DNA from: Perkinsus olseni
Taxonomy: Eukaryota > Perkinsozoa > Perkinsida > Perkinsidae
NCBI GenBank assembly: GCA_013115135.1
Contig: JABANP010000153.1
Coordinates: forward strand, 1 to 64,000
Length of the DNA: 64,000 nt
Reading direction: 5' to 3'
Shown: piece after piece, positions 54,714 through 64,000 of the stretch
How positions within the stretch are numbered: position 1 is the stretch's first letter
How the letters are laid out: each line of letters begins with the position of its first letter
Position numbers and translations under genes: made by a program
The notes under the pieces: generated by a model
What the model saw: the letters and a program-made list of their open reading frames with translations, nothing else
Databases searched by the model: none
What the model was told of the DNA's origin: nothing

Positions 54714-56262
54714 GAGCCATCACAGTCTCGGCGATTCGCCGACGGCGAATGACGAGCTGGATCCAGGAGACTTCCTTCGAGGCTCTATGGCTCTATGGCC
54801 CTTCGTATTTAGTGAATGGGGTCTACGAGATGCCAGGGGACCTCTCCTCTCCGCGCTGGCTCCGATAACATGTTCCTATCAACATAACATCGATCAGACT
54901 TCGGTAGTCTAGTCGTCAGATAAGCTATTTAACTGACGACTGGATTACCGAAGTCTGAACTTAAGCGCCAGCGGTGACCCAGATAAGCCCCCGATCAAAT
55001 TGCTATTGCTTTGTCACTCACTGAATCAGATAAAAAGATCTATGATAAAGATATACAGTATATGATAATCTTAAGTGGGCCATCAAGCTGTCTCCGCGCT
55101 CCCCTGCTGCACAGCTTCGAGCCAGTTGAACAGCTCCAGATCATCGACTAGCGGGCATGAGCGAATTCGCTTCCTATCGCGGCCAACACCTGTTACCGGA
55201 CCGACCGAAGTACCCGCGGCATAGGACCCCGTCGCCCCTAGCACCCCGCCACTCGGTAACACAGCGGATTGCATGGTTTGTGGGTAGGTGGATCAGATAA
55301 GAGAGAGGTATAGCTGTAGTCGTGTGCAGGATGATCCTACTAGGATAGACACACGGTGTGCCACACACCCGTACGCAGACGCAGACTCACCGTGCGTCAC
55401 GCACGAGTAAGACCACTCGACTATAGTGGTCGGGCTCAGGCTGAGCCGCTCAGCCTCACAGCCGTACCCGTGCCACGTCGTAGGCGCTAGCGCCTCACAA
55501 TACGATCGTTATCTCAATCGCTCTTAGGGCCTCTCCCAGGAAAACACAGTAAAATCGTTTCCTGGGGGATTCGTACTGACGCGGCCTAGAAACCGGAGAG
55601 TATAGTTCTCAGCGGAGCGTAGTAATGCACTTTCACTCACTTTCGGGGGGTAAGGCCGGGTTGAAGCTGATCGGTCGGCCTTACCGACATCTTAAGTAGG
55701 TCCTTAAGAACGTGCCTTAGTGAAACGAACTAACTTCCTTACTTACCGCGCTTAAGAAACTAACGTTAGATCTGAAGGAATCTTAACTTAAGGTTGAGTC
55801 TGAGGGACTTAAGTGAACTTACCGCTTCTCATCGCCTTAGTGGAACAACCTTACCTTAGTTTCTTAAGTTTTTCACTGTTCTAAGTTAAGTAAGAGGTTA
55901 GTGAAAGAGGCCCTTAGCCTTGCAGTACTTGAAACTGTCAGTACGGCGCGCTCCCAAATTGTGTCGCACGAACTTGCTCTCACTGTGATAGTATCAAAAA
56001 GTGGAGGGTAGATCGCAATGGATCAGTTAAACGGTCAAACTTTAACCTTTGGCACGGCGGACTGAGCCCGGCTCAGTGAGCCGGGGCTCGGCTGCCGGCC
56101 TCAAAAAACTAGGGATAGGTCCAGCATAGCCTATGTCATATAAGGGCGTCTTAGTTACATTATCCAACTGTTGAACAGCTACTGTTCCATCACACTTCCA
56201 CTTCGCTGTTCAGCCTTCGTCGACACACTTGCTCCGGTCTTCTTTAATAAGGACAAACTTAA
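54714..56262. other. Intergenic; no recognised gene
   Basis: A minus-strand 63-codon frame (55083-55274) and others lack features. 54893-54956 forms an imperfect inverted repeat with about 25-bp arms and a 13-nt loop. 55640-55900 is rich in cttaagt/ttaagg words. Confidence 0.4.
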
Positions 56263-58620
56263 TGCTGACTTGAGGGTAATTTCGTGGCCCCTCCCTAACT
56301 GATCCACCGGAGATACATTCACCATCGAACTACGCCCAAACACGCCCGATCGGCCCTGACTCATGTTCGATATCTGGTCGGATATTGAGCAGCCGTCCAC
56401 CGGGATCGTGCTTCGGCTATTCACGCAGCTGACGGTTTTGTGCTCCTTGGGATTCGGGTTAGTGGTGATTTCCTGGACTGAGGCGCGGAACACCAAGCAC
56501 GACCAACCAGCCCAGCACACACTACCGTTGCATTACTGCGATGAGCGAACGAGGAGGGTGAATGAAGTGAGCATATTAGTAGCGATTTATAACAAGAGTA
56601 GATATGCCTTGGTCGGTAGGTGATTAGAAATCCCATGATCGAGTAGCGATAAAAGTCGGCCCGGAAAAAATTGTACAAATCATGAATTCGTATCGTGCGA
56701 TCACGGTTAGTAGAAGAGTTATGCCGCGGTCCGCGTAAATGCTTCACGAAAGTTCGTCATGTACCCAGGGTATATAGGGCACTGCCTCATGTACCCTGTA
56801 CTTTGGGCATGCCCTAAGGGCAGCCCTGATGAACCCTGACCGGGCTTGACTAGTATAATGTTGGCAAGTTAATAATAAGACATGTGTGATCCGGATAGCA
56901 AAATACTACATTTGGTACGCTCTACGGACCAGTCTGTCTTGTCCAGGCAAACTCGTTGAATTTCAACGGTTGAAATGAGACAATCATTCTGCATCGCCCG
57001 TGATTCCGCTGAACTAGCGAACGCAACAACGGATTTGTTGGATAACCTGAGTCAGGATCCCTAGCTGCTGGATTGTGCTTATCGGTGGAGTTCAGGTTAA
57101 GAGATGATATTAAAAAGACGAGCCAGTAAATCTGGGCTTAAACTGGATATCGCCGCGTGAGTCGAACCTCCCTGGGGGGGTCTCGGCAACACGCCGATTC
57201 TATATCTGGGCTGAAGCTTATATATAGATGACGTATCCAAGATGCGGTGAAAGAATTGAATCGGGCCTGTCATATGAGAACAGAAGTATATAGAACCGAA
57301 GCCTATTAGCGTCTGAGAGCCGGATAATCGATGGCCATCTGGACGGCCTTTAGCGGGTCCAGGGCCCCAGCGTTCCTTTTCAAGGGCCTCAGAGGGCTGG
57401 CGAACCGATCAACGTTGTAGGTGAGCATCCCAGCAACGTACTTGGGCTTAACGCCCATAGAAAGCAGGATCGCGGCCGCTCCAGAGACGATGGGGCACGA
57501 GAAAGACGTGCCCCAGGAGCGCCGGCCTGAGCCGGTGTACACGCCGGCGCCGTAGGCTGCTATGTCAACGTAGTTACCGTAATTACTGAAACGGGAGACT
57601 TGTAGAGTGTCTTGGATATCGATGGAACCCACGCAGATCACGCCGGGAAGCGGACATGGATAGTGCGTGTCAGCGAGCGTATCATTGTTACCAGCTGAGG
57701 CGACGACGATGATACCCTTGTCAGTGGCTGCTTTGAAGGACTTGGTGATGACCCCGTCCGCGAAACTCTTCGATATAAACTCACCCAATGAGATTGATAC
57801 GATATCAACCCCGATGTCGACTGCCATGTCCATAGCTGCAGCCATATGCCACCAGCTGCCATGACCATCTTCTCTCTGGGTTTTCAAAGACGCCAAACGG
57901 ACATTAGATGACATGCCGGCCATATCGTGGTTATTGTTCCTCCTGGCCGCGATGAGTCTGGCACACTGCTGACCATGCTGATTAGCCGACGTGAAGTTCG
58001 AGGAGTCGTCCACGAAGTTCCAGCCACCGGAGATGAACCCGCCACTCTTTTTATAGAAGATACCCCGGTAAGAGGAGATCTCAGGATCGCTAAAGTTGAG
58101 CCCACTGTCCATAACAGCTACTTTAACGGTCCGTCTCGCATAGGGTCTAGACAGTCTCCACACTTCCTTCATGTTCATCAGCTTGAACGCCCGTTGCCAC
58201 GAAGCGTTAGGGTCATTCACGCCGAGATCGTCGTCGGTGGTCTCTTCCTTGGTGGCGAAGTTAGGGGAGCATTCACACTCCAGACCGGGTAGCTCGGAGG
58301 CTGCGTTCTTCAAGTAGGCACAGAGATCGGCGGAGCTCACCGTGTCATCGGAAGTAGAGACCATCTGTAAGCCCGAGGACTTCAGGGTCTTGATCGATGC
58401 TGTCTTGAGGAAGGCAGCCACTTCAGGGTTTGACGCGAACTTGGCGTTTTCGAGGCGCTGCGGGACGTCTCGGACGTCGACAAAAGCATCGCCGGAGGTG
58501 ACCGATAGGACAGTCTTGCTGTCGTAAACGTCTGCGGAGCTCGATGCGGCTATGAGGGGGACGAAGGAGAGAAGCTTCATCGAGTCGAATGAACAGAAAG
58601 CTAAAAAGCACCAACCATCA
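56263..58620. repeat. Segmental duplication, unit B
   Basis: Direct repeat of 51950-54470, without the MITE-like insertion. About 90% alike over the 3' flank and the gene. Confidence 0.85.
57306..58580 (-). CDS. Secreted subtilisin-like serine protease, copy 4
   Basis: Single exon, 424 aa. I use ATG 58580 (MKLLSFVPLIAASSSA) although the frame extends to an ATG at 58673, because the paralogues share this start and signal peptide. Catalytic Asp158 ('VAVMDSG'), His202 ('NQHGQQCARLIAA'), Asn298 ('VVASAGNND') and Ser359 ('SWGTSFSCPIVSG') are all present. Differences from copy 3 cluster around 'NDPNASWQRAFKLM' and the region after His202, where it resembles copy 1 more, a hint of gene conversion among copies. 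Confidence 0.92.
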   Translation of the reverse strand: MKLLSFVPLIAASSSADVYDSKTVLSVTSGDAFVDVRDVPQRLENAKFASNPEVAAFLKTASIKTLKSSGLQMVSTSDDTVSSADLCAYLKNAASELPGLECECSPNFATKEETTDDDLGVNDPNASWQRAFKLMNMKEVWRLSRPYARRTVKVAVMDSGLNFSDPEISSYRGIFYKKSGGFISGGWNFVDDSSNFTSANQHGQQCARLIAARRNNNHDMAGMSSNVRLASLKTQREDGHGSWWHMAAAMDMAVDIGVDIVSISLGEFISKSFADGVITKSFKAATDKGIIVVASAGNNDTLADTHYPCPLPGVICVGSIDIQDTLQVSRFSNYGNYVDIAAYGAGVYTGSGRRSWGTSFSCPIVSGAAAILLSMGVKPKYVAGMLTYNVDRFASPLRPLKRNAGALDPLKAVQMAIDYPALRR

Positions 58621-58663
58621 CCGTCTCGGCCAAGAGATGGATTGAGGAAACCCGAACTCCCGC

Positions 58664-58683
58664 CGAGGATCATGCGAGTAAGC
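58664..58683 (-). promoter_or_regulatory. Conserved upstream block of subtilisin copy 4
   Basis: The complement matches the blocks upstream of copies 1 and 3, 83 bp before the ATG. Confidence 0.4.
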
Positions 58684-58757
58684 GTCTCGTCTCAGACAAG
58701 ATGTGGAGGTCACTCGGCCGTCTCGCCGCACGTCACGGCCTGAGAGACACGGCGGAT
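58677..58757. repeat. Subtilisin upstream module, copy 2
   Basis: See 54516-54597. Ends 'acggcctgagagacacgg'. Confidence 0.75.
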
Positions 58758-58783
58758 ACGAAACTAAACAATCACCGGAAGTG

Positions 58784-58863
58784 ATCGACAGGATAGTCGT
58801 GCTGTCCGAAACTTCTGCGGAGCTTGATACGGCTATGAGCGACACGAAGGAGAGGAGATTCAT
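58784..58863 (-). pseudogene. Subtilisin 5' fragment, diverged
   Basis: The complement starts ATG at 58863 and reads a diverged signal peptide (MNLLSFVSLIAVSSSAEV) and 'TILSITSG', then leaves the family. It matches the fragment upstream of copy 3. Confidence 0.75.
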
Positions 58864-58930
58864 CGCGTCGAAATTCAAAGTTCGAATGAACAGAAAACTG
58901 AAACGCCAATGACCTCAGTCTCGACGAACG

Positions 58931-59011
58931 AAGAGTGAGCGTCTCGTCTCAGGCAAGACGTGGAGGTCTTTCGGCCGTCTCGCCGCGCGTCACGGCCTGA
59001 GAGACACGGTG
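58931..59011. repeat. Subtilisin upstream module, copy 3
   Basis: Third copy of the 80-bp module, upstream of the 58784-58863 fragment. Confidence 0.75.
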
Positions 59012-60470
59012 AATTTGTTATCCGCATCATCCACAAGGCGAAGCGCTTCATATATCGGCCTAGTCGCCCGGTTATGTTTCGCTGTTCGAAAGACAGTTTC
59101 GACTCGACTCTATTTCCGAATAATTGCTTTCACCCTCTCGAGCTCACGCCGGTCTCGCTGAGTGTCTACGGAGCATAGCGGGTTTGTTATCCGCATTACC
59201 CGGCGACTAGCTGCGGCACGCCGGCACCTTCGATAAGCGAATGATAGTTTGCTTTCCCTCCGGGAGAGTGGAAACAGGCGGATAACTAGGCCAACGGATG
59301 CGCTCAGCGCGTTGCGCTGTGATATCGTATGCTGGCAACTATATTGCAGGCTAGATTGGTGATGCGTGCCGTTCCGAACAGCCTGTTGGCTATCCACCGT
59401 AGATAGTCTACGGGAGGCAATTCCAGTATATGTATAAGTAGAGGACCTAGTCACAAACTTTGCACCTCCCGAACAGAGAAGAGAATGAGAGCGAAAAACT
59501 GAACTCGACTTCGCGCAGAGAACGAAAAGCATACGCTCAGTGGACCACCTGAACCAGCTGACCTGACCCACCGCCAGGCCTGATCTACTGGAGCACGAAG
59601 TGCTCGGCTGCCGAGCACTTTGAGGATAGTCCTTCTCGGTAGAGGTGCCCTCCTGTAAGGGTGCATCTAGCTCATGATCCGTACGTCACGTCACATGACG
59701 CGAGACAGCGTCTAAAATGACGCGCGCTTGTGACATGAGACGCGACTGATGAGACAGACGAGACGGATGTAGCTCATGATGCCTCTTGGACATTATCCCG
59801 TACGACGGTTTTCACCTATCTGGTGTCCCCTACACTCCCGTGTTGGGTTCTACAGTCATCTCATATTCCGATATCCTCATTCTTACAGTGCAGGAAGAGT
59901 ACACGATTTGCACACGTATCCAGCCTGGACAATCCAGGCCAAAAGCAAGTTAAGAGGGGTACAAAGCCGAAGCGCCGCCTAGTGTAGAAGATTTGTGAAA
60001 GATCTGATAGAAGTTTTCATTTATAGCGATTTTGCTTTTCGGTGAAAAGTTTTCACGGTGAAAATCTCACCGCGTACTACGCGGCGCGTAGGGGTTGTGC
60101 ACCCGCTTTGCGCAGCCGAATGCGGAAGCCTCCGGCATGACTTATGCCGCATAAGGCAGCAGGGAGGGCTGTTGCTGACCGGTGTTACCCATCTCATCCG
60201 GTATAATTTCATCCGCCACTCAACCCACCCATTCTTATCTCGCCCACGGCCATTCCATCCAGTGCAATTTCATCCGGCTCATTACATCATCCATTAGAGA
60301 ACACCCAGAAATGCAAATTCTCATCGAGTAGACCCTTGAACGAGCTTACAATGCCAATTATCCCGAGAATTGTGTTATACCCTAGCAATGCCAGGCTAGC
60401 ACTCCACCACCGTTCAGCTACCTGATGTCCAGAATATCATTCACTTGAGGACTTGCAGCGCTGCGCTTAC
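59012..60470. other. Intergenic; no recognised gene
   Basis: A minus-strand 153-codon frame (59110-59571) lacks motifs. 59690-59770 is a run of degenerate 'gacgcgagac/gatgagac' words. A tRNA-like relic lies near 60370-60425 on the minus strand (anticodon-like stem CTAGC/GCTAG, T-arm with an 8-nt loop). Odd palindromes at 59598, 60042 and 60070. Confidence 0.4.
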
Positions 60471-61112
60471 TACACCATTTCCAGACCTACTTAGTAAACC
60501 CCAGAGCAATTCAATAAAGCCCAGATCAAATTAGTAAAACCCCAAGGCAATTTAATAAAGCCCAGACCAAATTAGTAAAACCCCAAAGCAATTTAATAAA
60601 GCCCAGACCAAATTAGTAAAACCCCAAAGCAATTTGATTTTATGAAAGACCAATTTAGTAGAGCCCAACAAAATCACTAACAAGTACGGAAAACTCACAA
60701 CGTCAGCCTACATTGAGTAAGCTCTCCTTATTCTACAGATCGTGGGTTGAAGTTTAATCTTTAACCTTCGAATTGGGGCTCCTTACATAGCTGAGCAACA
60801 AGGGTACAATGTTTGGGCGGGATTGAAGCAAAGTTGCAAATTAAATACAAAGTTGCATAGTAACCTCTTCAACCCCTTTTCGAAGCAGCTTCTCACAGTA
60901 CGGCAGGAGGTACCCTGCCTTCGCTCCACCGCCTCTCCCGCCACTCATGGGCCGGAGTTCCCCGGGCCGGGAGGAGGGACGATCCGGATGCGTCTCGCGT
61001 GCCGACTAAATTGCTTTGGGGTTTTACTATTTTGGTCTTGGCTCTATAAAGTTGCTCTGGGGTTTCACTAATTCGCTCTGGGGTTCTACTAATCAGGTCT
61101 GGAAATGGTGTA
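60471..61112. mobile_element. Foldback-like element with long, tandem-repeat terminal inverted repeats
   Basis: The ends are 18 bp perfect inverted repeats (tacaccatttccagacct at 60471 and its complement ending 61112); similarity continues inward through arrays of a 41-bp unit (ttagtaaaaccccaaagcaa...) at 60491-60640 and, inverted, at about 61005-61095. The element may be bounded by TA (cacc...ggtg inside). No transposase frame inside, so non-autonomous. Confidence 0.75.
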
Positions 61113-62707
61113 GAGCTACGGGGAGTCAAAGTGGACGAGACTCTTGCAGCAAGCGGGGCTTCGAGCGCTTCTCTGACTGAGGTGCTTCCCAATTTGGGAA
61201 GCACCGCCGGTATCACCCCTTGTCACTCTAACTGCTTTCAGGTTCGTCGCGTTGACCGCACCGACTCGCAGTCTGAGAGTCTCAGTACCCGCAGTCAAAG
61301 GTTTCACAGTCGGGCGAGCGGTTCCACGGCAAATCGCCGTCGACGATGCCGAGCACTTTCAGGTTTTTTGGTGCGTGTGAGTCCCTACTAGGGACTCCCT
61401 AGCACAACCTCGCTCCCGGCTAAGTTAGATCCTCGCCGATGTGCTCAGTTGGAGTCTCCAACTTGGAGACTCTCTGTTGCGTTGACAATGTCAACTTGAC
61501 ATGCAGTGCGATCAAACAGATTGTCAAGAAGCTTTCTCAGGGGTACGTTCAACCAGGGAAGCTTTCTTTTCTCTTGGTAGGATCCGCCTACGACCGTCAC
61601 CCAAGCCTCGCCCCGGTGTGCCACCACAAGCATCATCTCCAGGACTCGAAAAGTCCGCCGATCAAGTACGGTTTCCCTGGTAGGAGCTATTATTAGTAGA
61701 TGGTCTCCACCGGTTTTCGGGTTTTTGGGTCGAGCGAGCCTTGGGTTGAGCGAGCGTCAAGTGGAGTGACTCCACTGGAGTCCCATAAGGTAGGGGTCCG
61801 TGTTTCCATAAGATACCTTCTGCCAACACAACTTTCGCCCTCTCAATCAAGCCCTCACCATCGTTATATCATAAGCGGCAGGAGTGGAGCGCGGGCCTGG
61901 GCAGGCGGCTTGACTTCGAAGTAGCCGCTGTGCATTCACTGGACTGTTCAGTCTGAACATTTTCACTGGATGGTGACTGTTGCATTATGAGTTGGTCGGC
62001 GTCCGATGTAGACAAGTTCTAGCCCAGTTCATAGTATGAACTCCATACCGTAACGACTGGTTGAACTAGAGTCACCAAACACCATCTATATACGGCGTTA
62101 GAGGAGATTACAAACGCATGATGGAATCAGCCATGTGCTCAGTGAAGGAACGCCTCCCCGCGTCATGAGAAGAATCAGGCGGCGCAGTTGAAGAGCCCTC
62201 GATTCTAGCGTGCAACCGCTTCATCGCGTCGCCGTACAGTCTGCCGTACACGCTACTCTCATCCCACTCCTCGAGAACGCCTTCCGGGGATCTGCAAGAG
62301 GACCGAACCCAATGAACTGACTTAGCGAAAGATGCCGAGTCCCCCAATTCCAGGCGCTCATCATGTTATGTATATTATTCGAATGGGAGAGTCGATGTCT
62401 AGTCGGAAAGTTAAGATCTTACGGACTGTCTGCTCGACGGGGGTCGCTCCTTTAATCCGCTTTCCTGGCCGACTGCTAGCCTATCGGGATGCGAAGCTGT
62501 GCACGGATGGACTTCACTCGTCGGCCTACTGTAGCGAGCGTTCCACTGTGCGGCGCTCTGCGTCAAAGTATAGTGAATCCCATCGAGAGCCACGGCTGTC
62601 AGGGAGAATCCGCCCGTTTTTCATGGGGCGATCCAGAGTCTGAAGCACAAACCGTAGACAGATGTCTCCGATGCCGACGAGTGCCGCTCATGTCAATATT
62701 GTTGACA
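61113..62707. other. Intergenic; no recognised gene
   Basis: Short frames only, but a dense cluster of odd palindromes: 61181 (arms 12), 61379 (9), 61452 (10), 61481 (7), 61760 (8). Confidence 0.45.
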
Positions 62708-62781
62708 GCTGGAATGGTCTAGTTGGTTATGACGACTGCCTAACACGCAGTAGGTCCCGAGTTCGATTCTCGGTTCCAGTA
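62708..62781 (+). tRNA. tRNA-Val, anticodon AAC
   Basis: Folds as a complete cloverleaf: acceptor GCTGGAA/TTCCAGT (first pair G-U), D-stem GTC/GAC with GG in the loop, anticodon stem ACTGC/GCAGT around loop CTAACAC (anticodon AAC), variable AGGTC, and T-arm CCGAG-TTCGATT-CTCGG fully paired; discriminator A at 62781. Confidence 0.88.
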
Positions 62782-64000
62782 TTTATACCAAACCGAGAGG
62801 CACCGGCCAATCCGATTATACTCCACTTGAGAGCTCACCTTCGGTGTGAAAGTGCACTCTGAGACTTCGTCGCTGAGTTTGCGAATCCGTTGCATATGCA
62901 ACTGAAGACCAGAGCCCGTCCTCCAGCATCAGCAGATTCGTCCGATGGCCGCCCGTCGCCGCCATACTCGACTCCTGCCACTCCCTCGAGGCTCACCTTT
63001 TCGCGGCGTACTTCGATCCCGCTACGGCTGCGATCGCCGATAGAGTTCCTCGCCGACTGAGCCTCGTTCTGTCTTCTGAAGGGCGTAACATTTCACGAGG
63101 TGCGGAGGGCAGTGGATTTTGATCACTTTCCAGACTCCGGCGTTCGGAGATGTCCCTCCCGTCTTCGAATGTCGTTTTGATATCTGCGGAGCTCATTCAC
63201 ATGCTGCATTCATTTCGTTGCCCTACACATGTTCGTTCAACTAAAGTGTCGATTAATCGTTTAGCATGCAACTCTCTCTCCGAAATTTCGTCAGTGCACT
63301 CGGCTGGAGGGTTCGGACCCTCACTCGACGAGATTGCGGTAGAAAAATCCCTCCCATATTCATCGGCTTCCGAGGGCCCTTCGCCATTGAAGGCGTCAAT
63401 CTTTTTCTCGAGGGAGTATCTGTAAGGACCGCAACTCGGCCCCCAACCAACTCGGGTATGCCATCAGCGGGCAACATACGTATATCATTACCGACTCGCG
63501 CCGTGGACCATGGACCAAATTTATTTTCAGATGTATAAACAAAAATTTACCGCTGAATTTTCATTCTATGATCTGTTTGACTCGCTCATTTACGATCATT
63601 GCTATAAAGAGTTCACTCGAAGCTGACCATCCTCCGACACTATGAGCATTTTTCGCCACTTCTCGTCGCCTCGATCAGCCTCATTCCCCCAGACTGTTCA
63701 CCGACACCCCTTTGCGATGCAGGCATTCCCGCAGGTATATCACCCATTCTCTGGTCGCTGATCATCATCATCGTCACCAACAGACGACGACCGGCCTCTT
63801 AGCAGCTCACTGGCCTCCTTGGCCAGCCGGTCTTCGATGTCTGATATCATCCTCCTCACCCGACCAACCGATGGAGCCACTTTTTCTGGAGCGTCTTCGC
63901 GCATACTACAAACATTACTGTAGAAAGTAACAGTCAAAATACGAACGCTTGCGTGCACGAAAGAAAACAATCTTGCAATCTTGTCAAGTCTTGCATATTC
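62782..64000. other. Intergenic or gene part, not resolved
   Basis: Frames of 60-90 codons on both strands around 63150-63540 overlap one another and show no motif. Nothing I can assign. Confidence 0.35.

Noticed and set aside
57306..58673. Longer subtilisin copy 4 starting at ATG 58673
   Set aside because: The extra 31 residues precede a conserved signal peptide and are not present in the paralogues, so the inner ATG 58580 was chosen.
60370..60425. Minus-strand tRNA-like fold
   Set aside because: The T-loop has eight bases and lacks TTC; the acceptor does not pair. Considered a relic.
60483..60640. CRISPR-like array of 41-bp repeats
   Set aside because: The repeats are contiguous with no unique spacers and belong to the terminal repeat of a foldback-like element; the genome is eukaryotic.

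Overview
The window looks like nuclear DNA of a unicellular alveolate, most likely a Perkinsus-type protist. The reasons are a multicopy family of secreted subtilisin-like proteases of the kind known from Perkinsus, genes split by very short GT-AG introns (mostly 35-120 nt), a DIRS/Ngaro-type tyrosine-recombinase retrotransposon, and eukaryotic tRNA genes. The genus is an inference from family resemblance; no database search was possible.

Layout. 0-4.9 kb: GC-rich decayed retroelement debris (a broken tyrosine-recombinase N-terminus, two RNase H tail motifs, tandem repeats). 5.1-5.7 and 12.6-13.2 kb: two copies of an LTR-like repeat; the second precedes a BEL/Pao-type pol fragment (13.4-15.0 kb). 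9.1-12.5 kb: a 15-exon serine carboxypeptidase (S10). 16.2-17.3 kb: a helical-repeat protein, probably organellar and RNA-binding. 17.5-17.8 kb: 3' end of an unrecognised minus-strand gene. 18.1-22.8 kb: two tandem paralogous RING-finger/proline-rich genes. 25.75-29.26 kb: a chromo-barrel MYST histone acetyltransferase. 30.35-31.9 kb: a class I SAM-dependent methyltransferase. 32.3-33.7 kb: an 8-exon orphan gene whose fifth intron holds an antisense tRNA-Ala gene. 35.7-37.0 kb: subtilisin copy 1. 40.0-41.8 kb: a secreted four-repeat, mucin-like-linker protein. 42.0-48.0 kb: a complete Ngaro-like retrotransposon with split direct repeats (A1-ORFs-B1-A2-B2). 50.1-58.6 kb: a broken subtilisin copy and two full copies inside a direct segmental duplication. 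60.5-61.1 kb: a foldback-like element. 62.7 kb: tRNA-Val.

How it works together. The middle third (9-34 kb) is a run of ordinary, intron-rich single genes (proteolysis, ubiquitin-type signalling, chromatin acetylation, methyl transfer). The right half is an accessory region where secreted or surface protein families are being duplicated among mobile elements.

Most unusual observation: the window is full of perfect or near-perfect palindromes with exactly one unpaired central base. I verified about 60 with arms of at least 7 bp, where about 4 are expected by chance; arms reach 24 bp. They differ in sequence, share only this geometry, and lie almost entirely outside exons. A second unusual pattern is that several short introns carry tRNA-derived sequence. 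Exons were deduced by hand from reading frames, splice signals and family motifs; uncertain exons are flagged.
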